From the NCBI GenBank assembly GCA_044350805.1, contig JBILGU010000075.1, positions 1-17,229 of the forward strand: a stretch of DNA of 17,229 bases, read 5' to 3'. Of this stretch, positions 6,042 to 12,920 are shown piece by piece. Both the position numbers and the translations under genes were made by a program. The notes beneath the pieces are model-generated. The model had not been told where the DNA came from. It saw only the letters and a program-made list of their open reading frames with translations, and did no database searches. This DNA comes from UBA6136 sp044350805. Lineage in GTDB: Bacteria; Pseudomonadota; Gammaproteobacteria; Methylococcales; Methylococcaceae. Position 1 is the stretch's first letter; every line of letters starts with the position of its first letter.

Positions 6042-8405
6042 ATGAATGGCGATGAGTTGATCAAATCGCTTCAGGCTGAAAACCGGCGATTGATCAACCT
6101 CCTTGAAAGGAACGGCATCGACTGGCGGGTGTCTTTGCTCAGTGACAACGCGGATGTGGGTTCCAAAGCGCTACGTACCGAATTTTCGAGGGAAGAGAAA
6201 CTGACCTTGTTTGGGGGGCTTTTTCGGGGGCGAACCGATGTCTTTCCTGAACGATGGGAGAGCGATTACTCCGGCAAGGTGGGCTACACCCCCGTTTGTT
6301 TGAATGATCGAAAGCCCGGGATTTGTCGGAAGCCAGCCATCAAGTGTGGCGAATGTTCCCACCGAAGCTTCATGCCACTCTCCGATCGCATTCTCTACGA
6401 GCATCTTGCTGGCAAGAGAACAATCGGGGTCTATCCCCTGCTGGAAGACGACACATGTCATTTTCTCGCCGCCGACTTCGATGAAGGTGACTGGCGGGAA
6501 GACGCCAAGGCCTTTTGCCTCTCCTGTGAGGCCCTGCAGATACCTTATGCCTTGGAGATCTCCCGATCGGGTCAGGGCGCGCACGTCTGGATCTTTTTTA
6601 GCGGCAAGGTTTTGGCGCGTGATGCCCGGCGTTTGGGGGCCGCCATCATCAGTCACGCCTGTGATAGATCGCGGCAACTAAAGCTCAGTTCCTACGATCG
6701 TCTCTTTCCAAATCAGGACAGACTTCCCAAGGGTGGTTTCGGGAATCTCATCGCGTTGCCTCTGCAGAAACATCCCCGAGAGCGAAACTTCTCAGAATTT
6801 GTGGATCTCGACTTTCGTCCTTTCGAGGATCAATGGCAGTTCCTTGCCGGTTTGGAACGCCTTCCCGTGGATGATCTTGAGCCGAGTATCTTTCGCGCCA
6901 TGGGATCTTCGCATCCTCTCGATGTTGGCTTTATCGAGGAGGAAGATTTTGCAACGCCATGGAAGCCAAAGCCATCCCCGAAGGGAAAGATCAGGGAAGT
7001 GATGCCCTCATCCCTTGAGGTAAAAGTAGCGAACCTTCTCTACTTCGAGAAAGCATCCTTGCCTCACTCATTGGCTAATCGGCTCATTCGGTTGGCGGCA
7101 TTCCAAAACCCCGATTTTTTTACAAAACAGTCCCTTCGGCTTTCTGTTTGGAACACACCGCGGATCATTGGGTGCGCAGTTAACTTCCCGCTTCATATAG
7201 GACTACCTCGTGGCTGCCTTGATGATGTGCGCAGCCTTCTTAAGGAAAATGGCATTCGCTGCAATCAGATGGATGAGCGAACCGAGGGTGTCCCCATTGA
7301 TGCCAGTTTTGTCGGGACGCTTCGTCCGGATCAGGAAATGGCTGTAACGGCCATGATCTCCCACGACACGGGGGTGCTTTCCGCCCCAACAGCCTTCGGG
7401 AAAACGGTCACGGCTGCTGCCATCATCGCGCATCGAAAGGTGAATACCCTGATCCTCGTCCATCGCACGGATTTGCAAAAGCAATGGCAGGAGCGCCTCA
7501 AGACTTTTCTGGACATGGAAAAGGAGGCGATGGGAGTGATTGGCGGAGGGAAAAAGAAACCCTCGGGCTTGGTCGATATCGCGGTAATCCAGTCCCTGTC
7601 CCGAGAGGGTGTCATTTCCGATGTGGTGGAAAACTACGGGCAGATCATCATCGACGAATGCCATCACCTTGCAGCAGATACATTCGAGTTGATCCTCAAA
7701 AAATCACAAGCACGCTACGTTCTGGGGCTAACAGCAACGCCAAGGCGGAAGGATGGTCGGCATCCGATCATTTTCATGCAATGCGGCCCCATCCGTCATG
7801 TAGTAGCCCAATCTTCCGTGACACACCAGAAGATGGAAGTGATTCCAAGGTATCGGGAACGGCCGATTCAGATGATGAACGGGGATGCCATTCAGGATAT
7901 TTTCAGGCGGTTAACGGAAGATGATGAGCGAACAGCCCAGATCGCCTCTGAGATATTGGAGGCCTATAACAAGGGGCGAAAAATTCTCGTTTTGACCGAG
8001 AGAACCGAGCACCTTCAGGCTATCCATGCCGCTCTTGGAGAGATTGATGGGCACCTGTTTCAACTCCATGGCCGTTTATCCAGAAAACAGCGGGCGATGA
8101 TCATAAGTGAGATGGAAGCGCTAGAACCAGAGGAACCACGTATCCTTGTCGCTACGGGAAAGTTGGTGGGCGAGGGATTTGATCACCCACCACTCGACAC
8201 CTTGATTCTCACCATGCCCATATCCTGGAGGGGGACACTTCAGCAGTACGCAGGTCGTCTTCATCGGCAGTCGATGGGTAAGTCCGGGGTCTCAATTATC
8301 GATTTCGTTGATACAGGTCACCCAGCGCTTCTTCGAATGTGGGAGAAGCGCCAGAAGGGCTATCGTGCAATGGGTTACAGCCAGGTGAGCAGCCCATCTT
8401 GGTAA
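6042..8405 (+). CDS. Primase-polymerase (AEP) plus SF2 helicase, TOTE type
   Basis: This 787-residue protein starts with a short coiled segment (4-24). An archaeo-eukaryotic primase (AEP) domain follows, of the type named in Pfam for TOTE conflict systems. It has four cysteines, C86, C95, C102 and C105, likely a zinc knuckle, then FLAADFDE with D145 and D147, SRSGQGAHVWIFF with H181, and the NLIALPL strand (235-241). These are the usual AEP catalytic motifs and look intact. The second half is an SF2 helicase: APTAFGKT (448-455, Walker A, with alanine where glycine is usual), DECHH (538-542), LTATP (563-567) and QQYAGRLHR (734-742). It may make or extend primers and unwind nucleic acid in defence against mobile DNA, which is inference from the family. 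An in-frame TAA at 6012 limits the start; no strong ribosome site is seen, so it may depend on the Fic gene. Confidence 0.88.
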   Translation: MNGDELIKSLQAENRRLINLLERNGIDWRVSLLSDNADVGSKALRTEFSREEKLTLFGGLFRGRTDVFPERWESDYSGKVGYTPVCLNDRKPGICRKPAIKCGECSHRSFMPLSDRILYEHLAGKRTIGVYPLLEDDTCHFLAADFDEGDWREDAKAFCLSCEALQIPYALEISRSGQGAHVWIFFSGKVLARDARRLGAAIISHACDRSRQLKLSSYDRLFPNQDRLPKGGFGNLIALPLQKHPRERNFSEFVDLDFRPFEDQWQFLAGLERLPVDDLEPSIFRAMGSSHPLDVGFIEEEDFATPWKPKPSPKGKIREVMPSSLEVKVANLLYFEKASLPHSLANRLIRLAAFQNPDFFTKQSLRLSVWNTPRIIGCAVNFPLHIGLPRGCLDDVRSLLKENGIRCNQMDERTEGVPIDASFVGTLRPDQEMAVTAMISHDTGVLSAPTAFGKTVTAAAIIAHRKVNTLILVHRTDLQKQWQERLKTFLDMEKEAMGVIGGGKKKPSGLVDIAVIQSLSREGVISDVVENYGQIIIDECHHLAADTFELILKKSQARYVLGLTATPRRKDGRHPIIFMQCGPIRHVVAQSSVTHQKMEVIPRYRERPIQMMNGDAIQDIFRRLTEDDERTAQIASEILEAYNKGRKILVLTERTEHLQAIHAALGEIDGHLFQLHGRLSRKQRAMIISEMEALEPEEPRILVATGKLVGEGFDHPPLDTLILTMPISWRGTLQQYAGRLHRQSMGKSGVSIIDFVDTGHPALLRMWEKRQKGYRAMGYSQVSSPSW

Positions 8406-8406
8406 T

Positions 8407-8434
8407 GGGGGCAGTCCCCTCGCCCTAGCTGGCG
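8407..8434. terminator. Possible bidirectional terminator hairpins
   Basis: Between the convergent genes, GGGG-GCAGT-CCCC (8407-8419) is followed by CGCC..GGCG (8421-8434), the second reaching into the end of the minus-strand gene. Neither has a T-run, so intrinsic termination is only a possibility. Confidence 0.25.
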
Positions 8435-8760
8435 GGAAGATCCTCGCGGATCACCGTGAAATCGGATTCATCACCCATGTGAAAATAGAAGCATCCGGTC
8501 CCGGTATTCCCTGAGATTTGCAGCCAGCCTCGACCACTTGCGGGGTCATTCTCATCAAACCCAGACCAGGAAAAGTCGATAACTACGAGGTCGCCCTCTT
8601 GGCTGGTGCGACCGTCGATTTCGCCTTGCACGAAGCCGAATTGAAAATCACCCTGAATGTTCTTATGAATGGTAATGTGGGCCGGCACCTCTGCATCCAT
8701 AAAGTCGTTGTCCCACATTACCATCGAGGTGATTCGCCAACGTCCGATTGCCTTTTTCAC
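8425..8760 (-). CDS. Small conserved hypothetical protein
   Basis: This 111-residue protein has no known function. The pattern GRWRITSMVMWDNDF (6-20), the middle FQFGFVQGEIDGR (39-51), FSWSGFDENDPASGRGW (63-79) and the end FHMGDESDF (93-101) recall a family of small uncharacterised proteins (WRI..M..WD.D.., F.W.G.DE.D...GRGW, .FH.GD.S.F). It is rich in aromatic and acidic residues and looks like a compact beta-barrel. The frame is open upstream to 8865, but that part overlaps the DUF6155-like gene in another frame. GTG 8760 follows that gene's stop by 4 bases and has an AAGG before it, so it is preferred. The two form a tight operon. Confidence 0.65.
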   Translation of the reverse strand: MKKAIGRWRITSMVMWDNDFMDAEVPAHITIHKNIQGDFQFGFVQGEIDGRTSQEGDLVVIDFSWSGFDENDPASGRGWLQISGNTGTGCFYFHMGDESDFTVIREDLPAS

Positions 8761-8764
8761 GGCC

Positions 8765-9310
8765 TTACTCTGAGGGCTGATAGTTTGAAAGGAGGTCATC
8801 AAGATCATCAAAGACGCCGTAACCAAGACCACGGGTCTCCCGGGCGATCCGCGAGAGTCGTTCACGTTGGCCCTGTTGGAGACGCTCAGGAATTTCGGGA
8901 AGCTGTTTTAAAGTTTGCTCGAACATTCTCACCAAGGCGTCAAAATAGACTTCATCCTGAAATCCGATGGAGTTGGCGAAACCGATAGCCTACTCACAGT
9001 AGAAGGCCATCAATTCGAAAATGCCTTCAGGCTCTCCGGCAGCCTTTTTATAGTCGATGATTGCTTTCTTTGCTTTGGCGATTGAAATGACCTGATTGGT
9101 CAAAACATCCGGCCAAAGCCAGCGATCAATTATGACTTTGTAGGGCATCAGGGAGTCCTCACCAAGCCCGAAGCGCGTATGGAGAAAAAGCTGATTCTCC
9201 TTGCTGGCTGAATATAGATCCTTGATGAGCTGTATCAGTGCGGTGCGATCGGCATCAATAAGCTCAGCCTTTACATCAGACCACAAAGGGCCATTCTTTT
9301 TTGTTGCCAT
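8765..9310 (-). pseudogene. DUF6155-like protein gene broken by an amber codon
   Basis: The frame begins at ATG 9310 and encodes 106 residues to FELMAFYCE, then TAG at 8992-8990. Without any frame change it continues for 74 codons (AIGFANSIGFQDEVYFDALV..., ending LLSNYQPSE) to TAA at 8767-8765. The joined 180-residue product matches the layout I recall for DUF6155: an N-terminal helical part, then the phrase MxFY-E-A--F-N---G--DE-FYD, with the stop sitting inside it. The function of the family is unknown. Other genes here use TAG as an ordinary stop (the VapB50-like, first Fic and small hypothetical genes), so recoding is unlikely. A nonsense mutation or sequencing error is the simplest reading. 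The partner gene starts 4 bases downstream. Confidence 0.78.
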
Positions 9311-9363
9311 CAGGCGTTAGCACCATAAGCGGATTTGACCGACGGCCAGTGTACCTCCTGTGA

Positions 9364-9730
9364 CCCGCCAGAGTGCTTTGCTCTGAGAGTTTGAAGGCCC
9401 GAAAATCTTGAGTGTCCCGCTAGGGCACCGCCAAACTATCTGGCCATCTAAAAAGCTCGCCGATTTCGGAGTGGCGTGGGTGATTTTGAGCCTCCGAATC
9501 AAAGCCTGATCGCCAATCCAGAGCACCAAAAATGCATTAGCCGTTATCCCTCAAAAGCGGGCATCTTCGGCACCTTCGCTGGAACTCCTGATTTTGCTGA
9601 GTTTTAAAAAGGCATCTTCGGCGAGCCAGCGCAAAAAGTTGGGCGCCATCGGTGTAGCCATGATCTGGTGGGGCTTTCAGGGGTTGCTAACCCCCTCATT
9701 TGATCGAAGATGCCCCAGATTTTGAGGGGT
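9364..9730 (+). repeat. Dispersed repeat copy 3, with left extension
   Basis: The inverted-repeat core is 9559-9715. The left end (9559-9578) is exactly GGGCATCTTCGGCACCTTCG, the perfect reverse complement of copy 1's right end. The right end here is TCGAAGATGCCC, missing a 9-base unit relative to copy 1. A GGGGTT-GCT-AACCCC hairpin lies inside (9680-9694). The stretch 9365-9450 aligns with 757-840 upstream of copy 1. The repeat fills nearly all of the 443-base gap between the DUF6155-like gene and the ATPase gene; nothing else is seen there. Confidence 0.82.
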
Positions 9731-9753
9731 CAACTTACGATGACTTTACAACT

Positions 9754-11208
9754 TTAGATAACCCCGGCCACCTCTATAGCTCCTAACCAATAGCAGAGCA
9801 GCGTCGCAGGAATACGCATAATGTCAGTTGCGTGTCCGCTGTTCTCTGAACGCTTGATCATGTTGCTCATTGCACCGAAATCGCTCAACGATTTTGTAAC
9901 GACATAGCCTCGAGCAATATGCTTTTGATCGCACAATTCCATGAGTCCCTTCAGTTTATCAGGGCCCGTATGCCGTGCCCTGTACTTCACTTCAAAGGGA
10001 ATTATCTCTCCGTTTACTTCGGCGACAAGGTTCACCTCCCTGTCCTTTTTCCCACGCCAGTAACTGAACCTAACATTCTGGGGGTAATAGCGTGCAAATA
10101 AATGTTTGAATACCGCTGTCTCCGTAGCTACCCCCAAAGCGGCGGCATCTTCCAGAATGGTTTTTCCCTTGAGCATTACGGCAGGTGCAATCGCAGCATC
10201 CGCGAGATAAACCTTGAACTTCCCTCGTAAGACATCTTTTCCGTAACCGAAGGGGGGTAATCGGTAAATCAGATGAGTGGCTTCAAGAAGCCCAATGTAG
10301 CTTTGGGCTGTTGGCCGCTTGACCTCCAGGTTGGAGCAGAGATCGGTCATATCGAGCAAGCCACCATCGTGCATACAGAGGTATAGAAACGTGTGCTCAA
10401 GGTCCAGAACATTGCGGACCCCAAACAGAGCCGTCATGTCCCGCTTGAGAACCTTGTCGATGATGTCTTCGCGTAACAGCTTCTGCCCTTGGGAAATACT
10501 GTCGATCTGTGCTGTCTGTGGAAATCCCCCCCTGATCAGATACTCGTGGAAATGCCCTACATAGGCCCCGGCGATTTCGGAAACGCGATAGAAATCGGGG
10601 GCTGTCCATTCGAATAGCTCTCTCAGGCTTTTTAATACCGGGAGTTCAGGTAGGGATAGCTGCTTGATCTGCGCATACTCGTAAAAAGACAGTGTGGTTA
10701 GACGAATGGTATGCCATCGTCCCACGCCGGATTCCTGATCCGCTGCGACAAGAGGCATTGCCGACCCGGTGAAGGCAATCCTTCTATTTTTTCGGAAATC
10801 AACCTGATGTTTGACCCAGGTACCCCAGTCGCGAATGAATTGAGCCTCATCCAGAATGAGGTATTCGGCGCCCTCGACTTGAGGCTCTCTCTCCCGCCAG
10901 GCCTCAATGACAGCATCAATGCCGGCCACCTTCAAAACAGGGTGATCAAAGGTCGCATAAAGAATATTGGCAGCGGGGACACCCGACTTCAAAAGGTGTT
11001 CTGCTGCTTGCAGCATCAGGGTTGTCTTTCCGATCTGTCGGGCACCGGAAAGCAAAACGGCCCGGGGAGTTGGTGGTTTGGTCAACCAATGGTAAAGCTC
11101 CCGAAAGGCTCCGCGGTGCCAGGTCGGCAAATCAGGGATGGCTTCCCCTCGCCACCAGGGATTGAACTGGGCAAGGATGGCAATGACTTCTTCTTTACTG
11201 ACCCGCAT
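9754..11208 (-). CDS. AAA-type ATPase with DUF4143 domain
   Basis: This is a typical member of the ATPase-DUF4143 family. Numbered from the frame's first ATG (11268), it has VLLSGARQIGKTTL (71-84, Walker A), YLILDEAQF (136-144, Walker B) and IAFTGSA (164-170, sensor). A winged-helix linker lies in the middle, with a C-terminal DUF4143 part that contains REVNLVAEV..IIPFEVKYR, an arrangement like PD-(D/E)XK nucleases. The cellular role of the family is unsettled; some members are suspected in conflict with foreign DNA. ATG 11208 (484 residues, MRVSKEEV) is preferred, because the earlier ATG 11268 lies across an operator-like palindrome. The gene is alone, bordered by repeat copy 3 downstream and an integrase remnant upstream. 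Confidence 0.85.
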   Translation of the reverse strand: MRVSKEEVIAILAQFNPWWRGEAIPDLPTWHRGAFRELYHWLTKPPTPRAVLLSGARQIGKTTLMLQAAEHLLKSGVPAANILYATFDHPVLKVAGIDAVIEAWREREPQVEGAEYLILDEAQFIRDWGTWVKHQVDFRKNRRIAFTGSAMPLVAADQESGVGRWHTIRLTTLSFYEYAQIKQLSLPELPVLKSLRELFEWTAPDFYRVSEIAGAYVGHFHEYLIRGGFPQTAQIDSISQGQKLLREDIIDKVLKRDMTALFGVRNVLDLEHTFLYLCMHDGGLLDMTDLCSNLEVKRPTAQSYIGLLEATHLIYRLPPFGYGKDVLRGKFKVYLADAAIAPAVMLKGKTILEDAAALGVATETAVFKHLFARYYPQNVRFSYWRGKKDREVNLVAEVNGEIIPFEVKYRARHTGPDKLKGLMELCDQKHIARGYVVTKSLSDFGAMSNMIKRSENSGHATDIMRIPATLLCYWLGAIEVAGVI

Positions 11209-11236
11209 TGGCAGATATCTGACTAAATATGATCGA

Positions 11237-11258
11237 TAGTTAAAGTATACATTAACTA
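11237..11258. promoter_or_regulatory. Palindromic operator before the ATPase gene
   Basis: TAGTTAA (11237-11243) and TTAACTA (11252-11258) form a perfect inverted repeat around an 8-base spacer whose centre is GTATAC. It lies 29 bases upstream of the preferred start (11208), in AT-rich DNA, where a promoter would be expected. Confidence 0.5.
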
Positions 11259-11395
11259 ACGCTATCAATTAGTGAGGATTTCTCGTTTAGGGGCAAGTGC
11301 GCGAAAGTGATGATGCGGACGATGCGGCGAGCACTGGCCCTCTGACCTAGAGATGTCTCCGGTCTTAAGATCCATCCCGAACCGACATTGACGTC

Positions 11396-11442
11396 GGTAG
11401 TTGATTGACGGCATCTCTCAGGGTTTGAGAGTCGAGATGGCT
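11396..11442 (-). pseudogene. Remnant of an integrase 3' end (direct repeat A)
   Basis: These 47 bases match 12955-13001, inside the full-length integrase gene, with one difference (A/G). On the minus strand they read HLDSQTLRDAVNQLPT, the integrase's final helix, followed by a diverged tail (SMSVRDGS) and a stop. Nothing upstream continues the integrase frame. It is therefore a fragment of a second, related integrase gene or a duplicated end. It lies in a 307-base gap (11209-11515) that also contains a 14-base palindrome, AAGGACATGTCCTT (11482-11495), and no gene. Confidence 0.8.
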
Positions 11443-11481
11443 TTCGCGACCGTCCAATTCTCATTGGAGTCTCCGTCGATT

Positions 11482-11495
11482 AAGGACATGTCCTT
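11482..11495. repeat. Perfect 14-base palindrome after the Fic gene
   Basis: AAGGACATGTCCTT is fully self-complementary and lies 21 bases past the stop of the second Fic gene. It could serve as a terminator stem or protein site; there is no loop or T-run to decide. Confidence 0.45.
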
Positions 11496-11515
11496 TCTTA
11501 ACAGTTAGAGCGAAT

Positions 11516-12682
11516 TTAGGGTTGGGTTCTTTCAACAAGCTTGGGGAAGAGTGTATCTAATGCTTCAACAGGAATTGCAAATGACACAGGCCCTTTGGGG
11601 GTTCTCGATTGAAGGAGTTTCGCATCAACCAAATCACTCAATATGGCCCTAGTTGAACGATCAGCCAGCCCAGTTGAATATCTTGCTTCACCGCGTGGCA
11701 TCTGCCCCTGCAGGATGACACGGTCAAGGATTCTGAAGGCCTCCTCCCGATGGCCAATAGTAGACAAATAATCGCGCAGGCGATCCTTCAATGTTTCCAG
11801 TTCAAGGATTCCTGACATGAATGTCATTTGATCCTTGCAGACATCCAGAAACCACTCAGTGAATTCGATCAGGGCGGTCCGTGAGAGAGTCCCACGGCCA
11901 TCGATATCATTCATGCGTGGAACATCAGCCCATGCCAGTTTGGTCTTATAGTCATCTCGATTTTCGAGTCCGCGCGCAAGTCCTCTTGATATAGACCATA
12001 AGCCAGAGGCTCCGAGGCCAGATTGCATAACCATGGCGTGACTCATTAGCCGGGCTACACGACCGTTACCATCAGGAAAGGGATGGATGTAAAGCAATCT
12101 GTGATGAGCGGCGGCGAGGGACATGACACGTTTACTCAAGCCAAGAGCTGTTGAAGCGTAATGGCGCGAAAAATACGCCATAAGTCTTGGTACTTGCGGT
12201 GCGTCAGGGGGGACGTGTTGCCCAACTTCAACCTCTTGGGTTCTGAGTATGCCAGGCACGAGTCGTGATCCATCCTCAAGAATCATCATTTCATCGCTAG
12301 CATCGCGGTAGAACTCCTTGTGAAGAAAAAGGAGGAAATCTGTACTTGCAGGGTCCGGCAGTTTGCCTGTGTGATGAAGCGAATCGATGATCCTCTGCAC
12401 CCGAATATGTGCTCTGGCCTCAACTTGAAGATTACGGCGCTTTTCGTCACTGTCGAGGTCATTTTCTAGCGCTCGCTGGATGTCGCGCAAGGATGTGTTG
12501 TGCCCTTCTATCTTGTTGGAGTAATAGCAATTGACCACTCTTAAAAGATCTGCAAGGGAGGCCTTGGTGTCTTCGTGGAGATTTGAGCCAATTTTCTCGG
12601 CCATTCGAATCAACTCGGCTACCCGATCCGACACGGACTCCGGGGGATTCTCAATATAAAGGGGTTCAAGACTAAAGGGCAT
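11516..12682 (-). CDS. Second Fic family AMP-transferase, class II
   Basis: This 388-residue protein carries the complete Fic motif HPFPDGNGRVAR at 200-211 (catalytic H200) and the inhibitory motif S55-NKI-E59-G60 (YYSNKIEGHNT). The inhibitory helix lies on the N-terminal side, hence class II with the self-blocking glutamate. The flap region is around 143-160 (PGILRTQEVEVGQHVPPD), and a winged-helix-like tail is near 310-375 (RILDRVILQGQMPRGEARYSTGLADRSTRAILSDLVDAKLL). It is not a close copy of the Fic protein at 4823: the sequence between motifs differs throughout, so the two have separate origins. An inverted repeat lies 38 bases upstream. The gene sits between the integrase gene and the integrase remnant, both on the same strand. 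The target protein is unknown. Confidence 0.92.
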   Translation of the reverse strand: MPFSLEPLYIENPPESVSDRVAELIRMAEKIGSNLHEDTKASLADLLRVVNCYYSNKIEGHNTSLRDIQRALENDLDSDEKRRNLQVEARAHIRVQRIIDSLHHTGKLPDPASTDFLLFLHKEFYRDASDEMMILEDGSRLVPGILRTQEVEVGQHVPPDAPQVPRLMAYFSRHYASTALGLSKRVMSLAAAHHRLLYIHPFPDGNGRVARLMSHAMVMQSGLGASGLWSISRGLARGLENRDDYKTKLAWADVPRMNDIDGRGTLSRTALIEFTEWFLDVCKDQMTFMSGILELETLKDRLRDYLSTIGHREEAFRILDRVILQGQMPRGEARYSTGLADRSTRAILSDLVDAKLLQSRTPKGPVSFAIPVEALDTLFPKLVERTQP

Positions 12683-12720
12683 AAGATTGCCGATGCTGAT
12701 GAATAGGTTTAATGCTCCAT

Positions 12721-12738
12721 CTAGTGATTTGCCACTAG
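12721..12738. promoter_or_regulatory. Inverted repeat before the second Fic gene
   Basis: CTAGTG (12721-12726) and CACTAG (12733-12738) form a perfect inverted repeat with a 6-base spacer, 38 bases before the Fic start. The position suits an operator. The surrounding 12683-12920 gap also has GCCTATCTTATT (12817) repeated as GCCGATCTTATT (12869). Confidence 0.4.
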
Positions 12739-12920
12739 TAGAAACCCAAGATCTTGTGTTCAGGATGACAGAAATTTTAAAGTTGTGCCGATGTTGATCG
12801 CCGATTATGGATTATTGCCTATCTTATTGGACAGACTGATATTTTTCGAAGGGAAGAGCTTTTTCTTTGCCGATCTTATTACGCCAACATATCGCTCTAT
12901 CTCTTGTGCTAGCCCGAGGC

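Noticed and set aside
7203..7667. 154-codon open frame opposite the primase-helicase gene
   Set aside because: It is antisense to conserved helicase motifs and is explained by the coding bias of the real gene.
8518..8988. 156-codon plus-strand frame
   Set aside because: It is opposite the broken DUF6155-like gene and the small hypothetical gene, both of which have family-like products on the minus strand.
8765..9310. Amber codon read as an amino acid (recoding)
   Set aside because: TAG ends at least three ordinary genes here and no recoding signal is visible; a nonsense mutation or read error is simpler.
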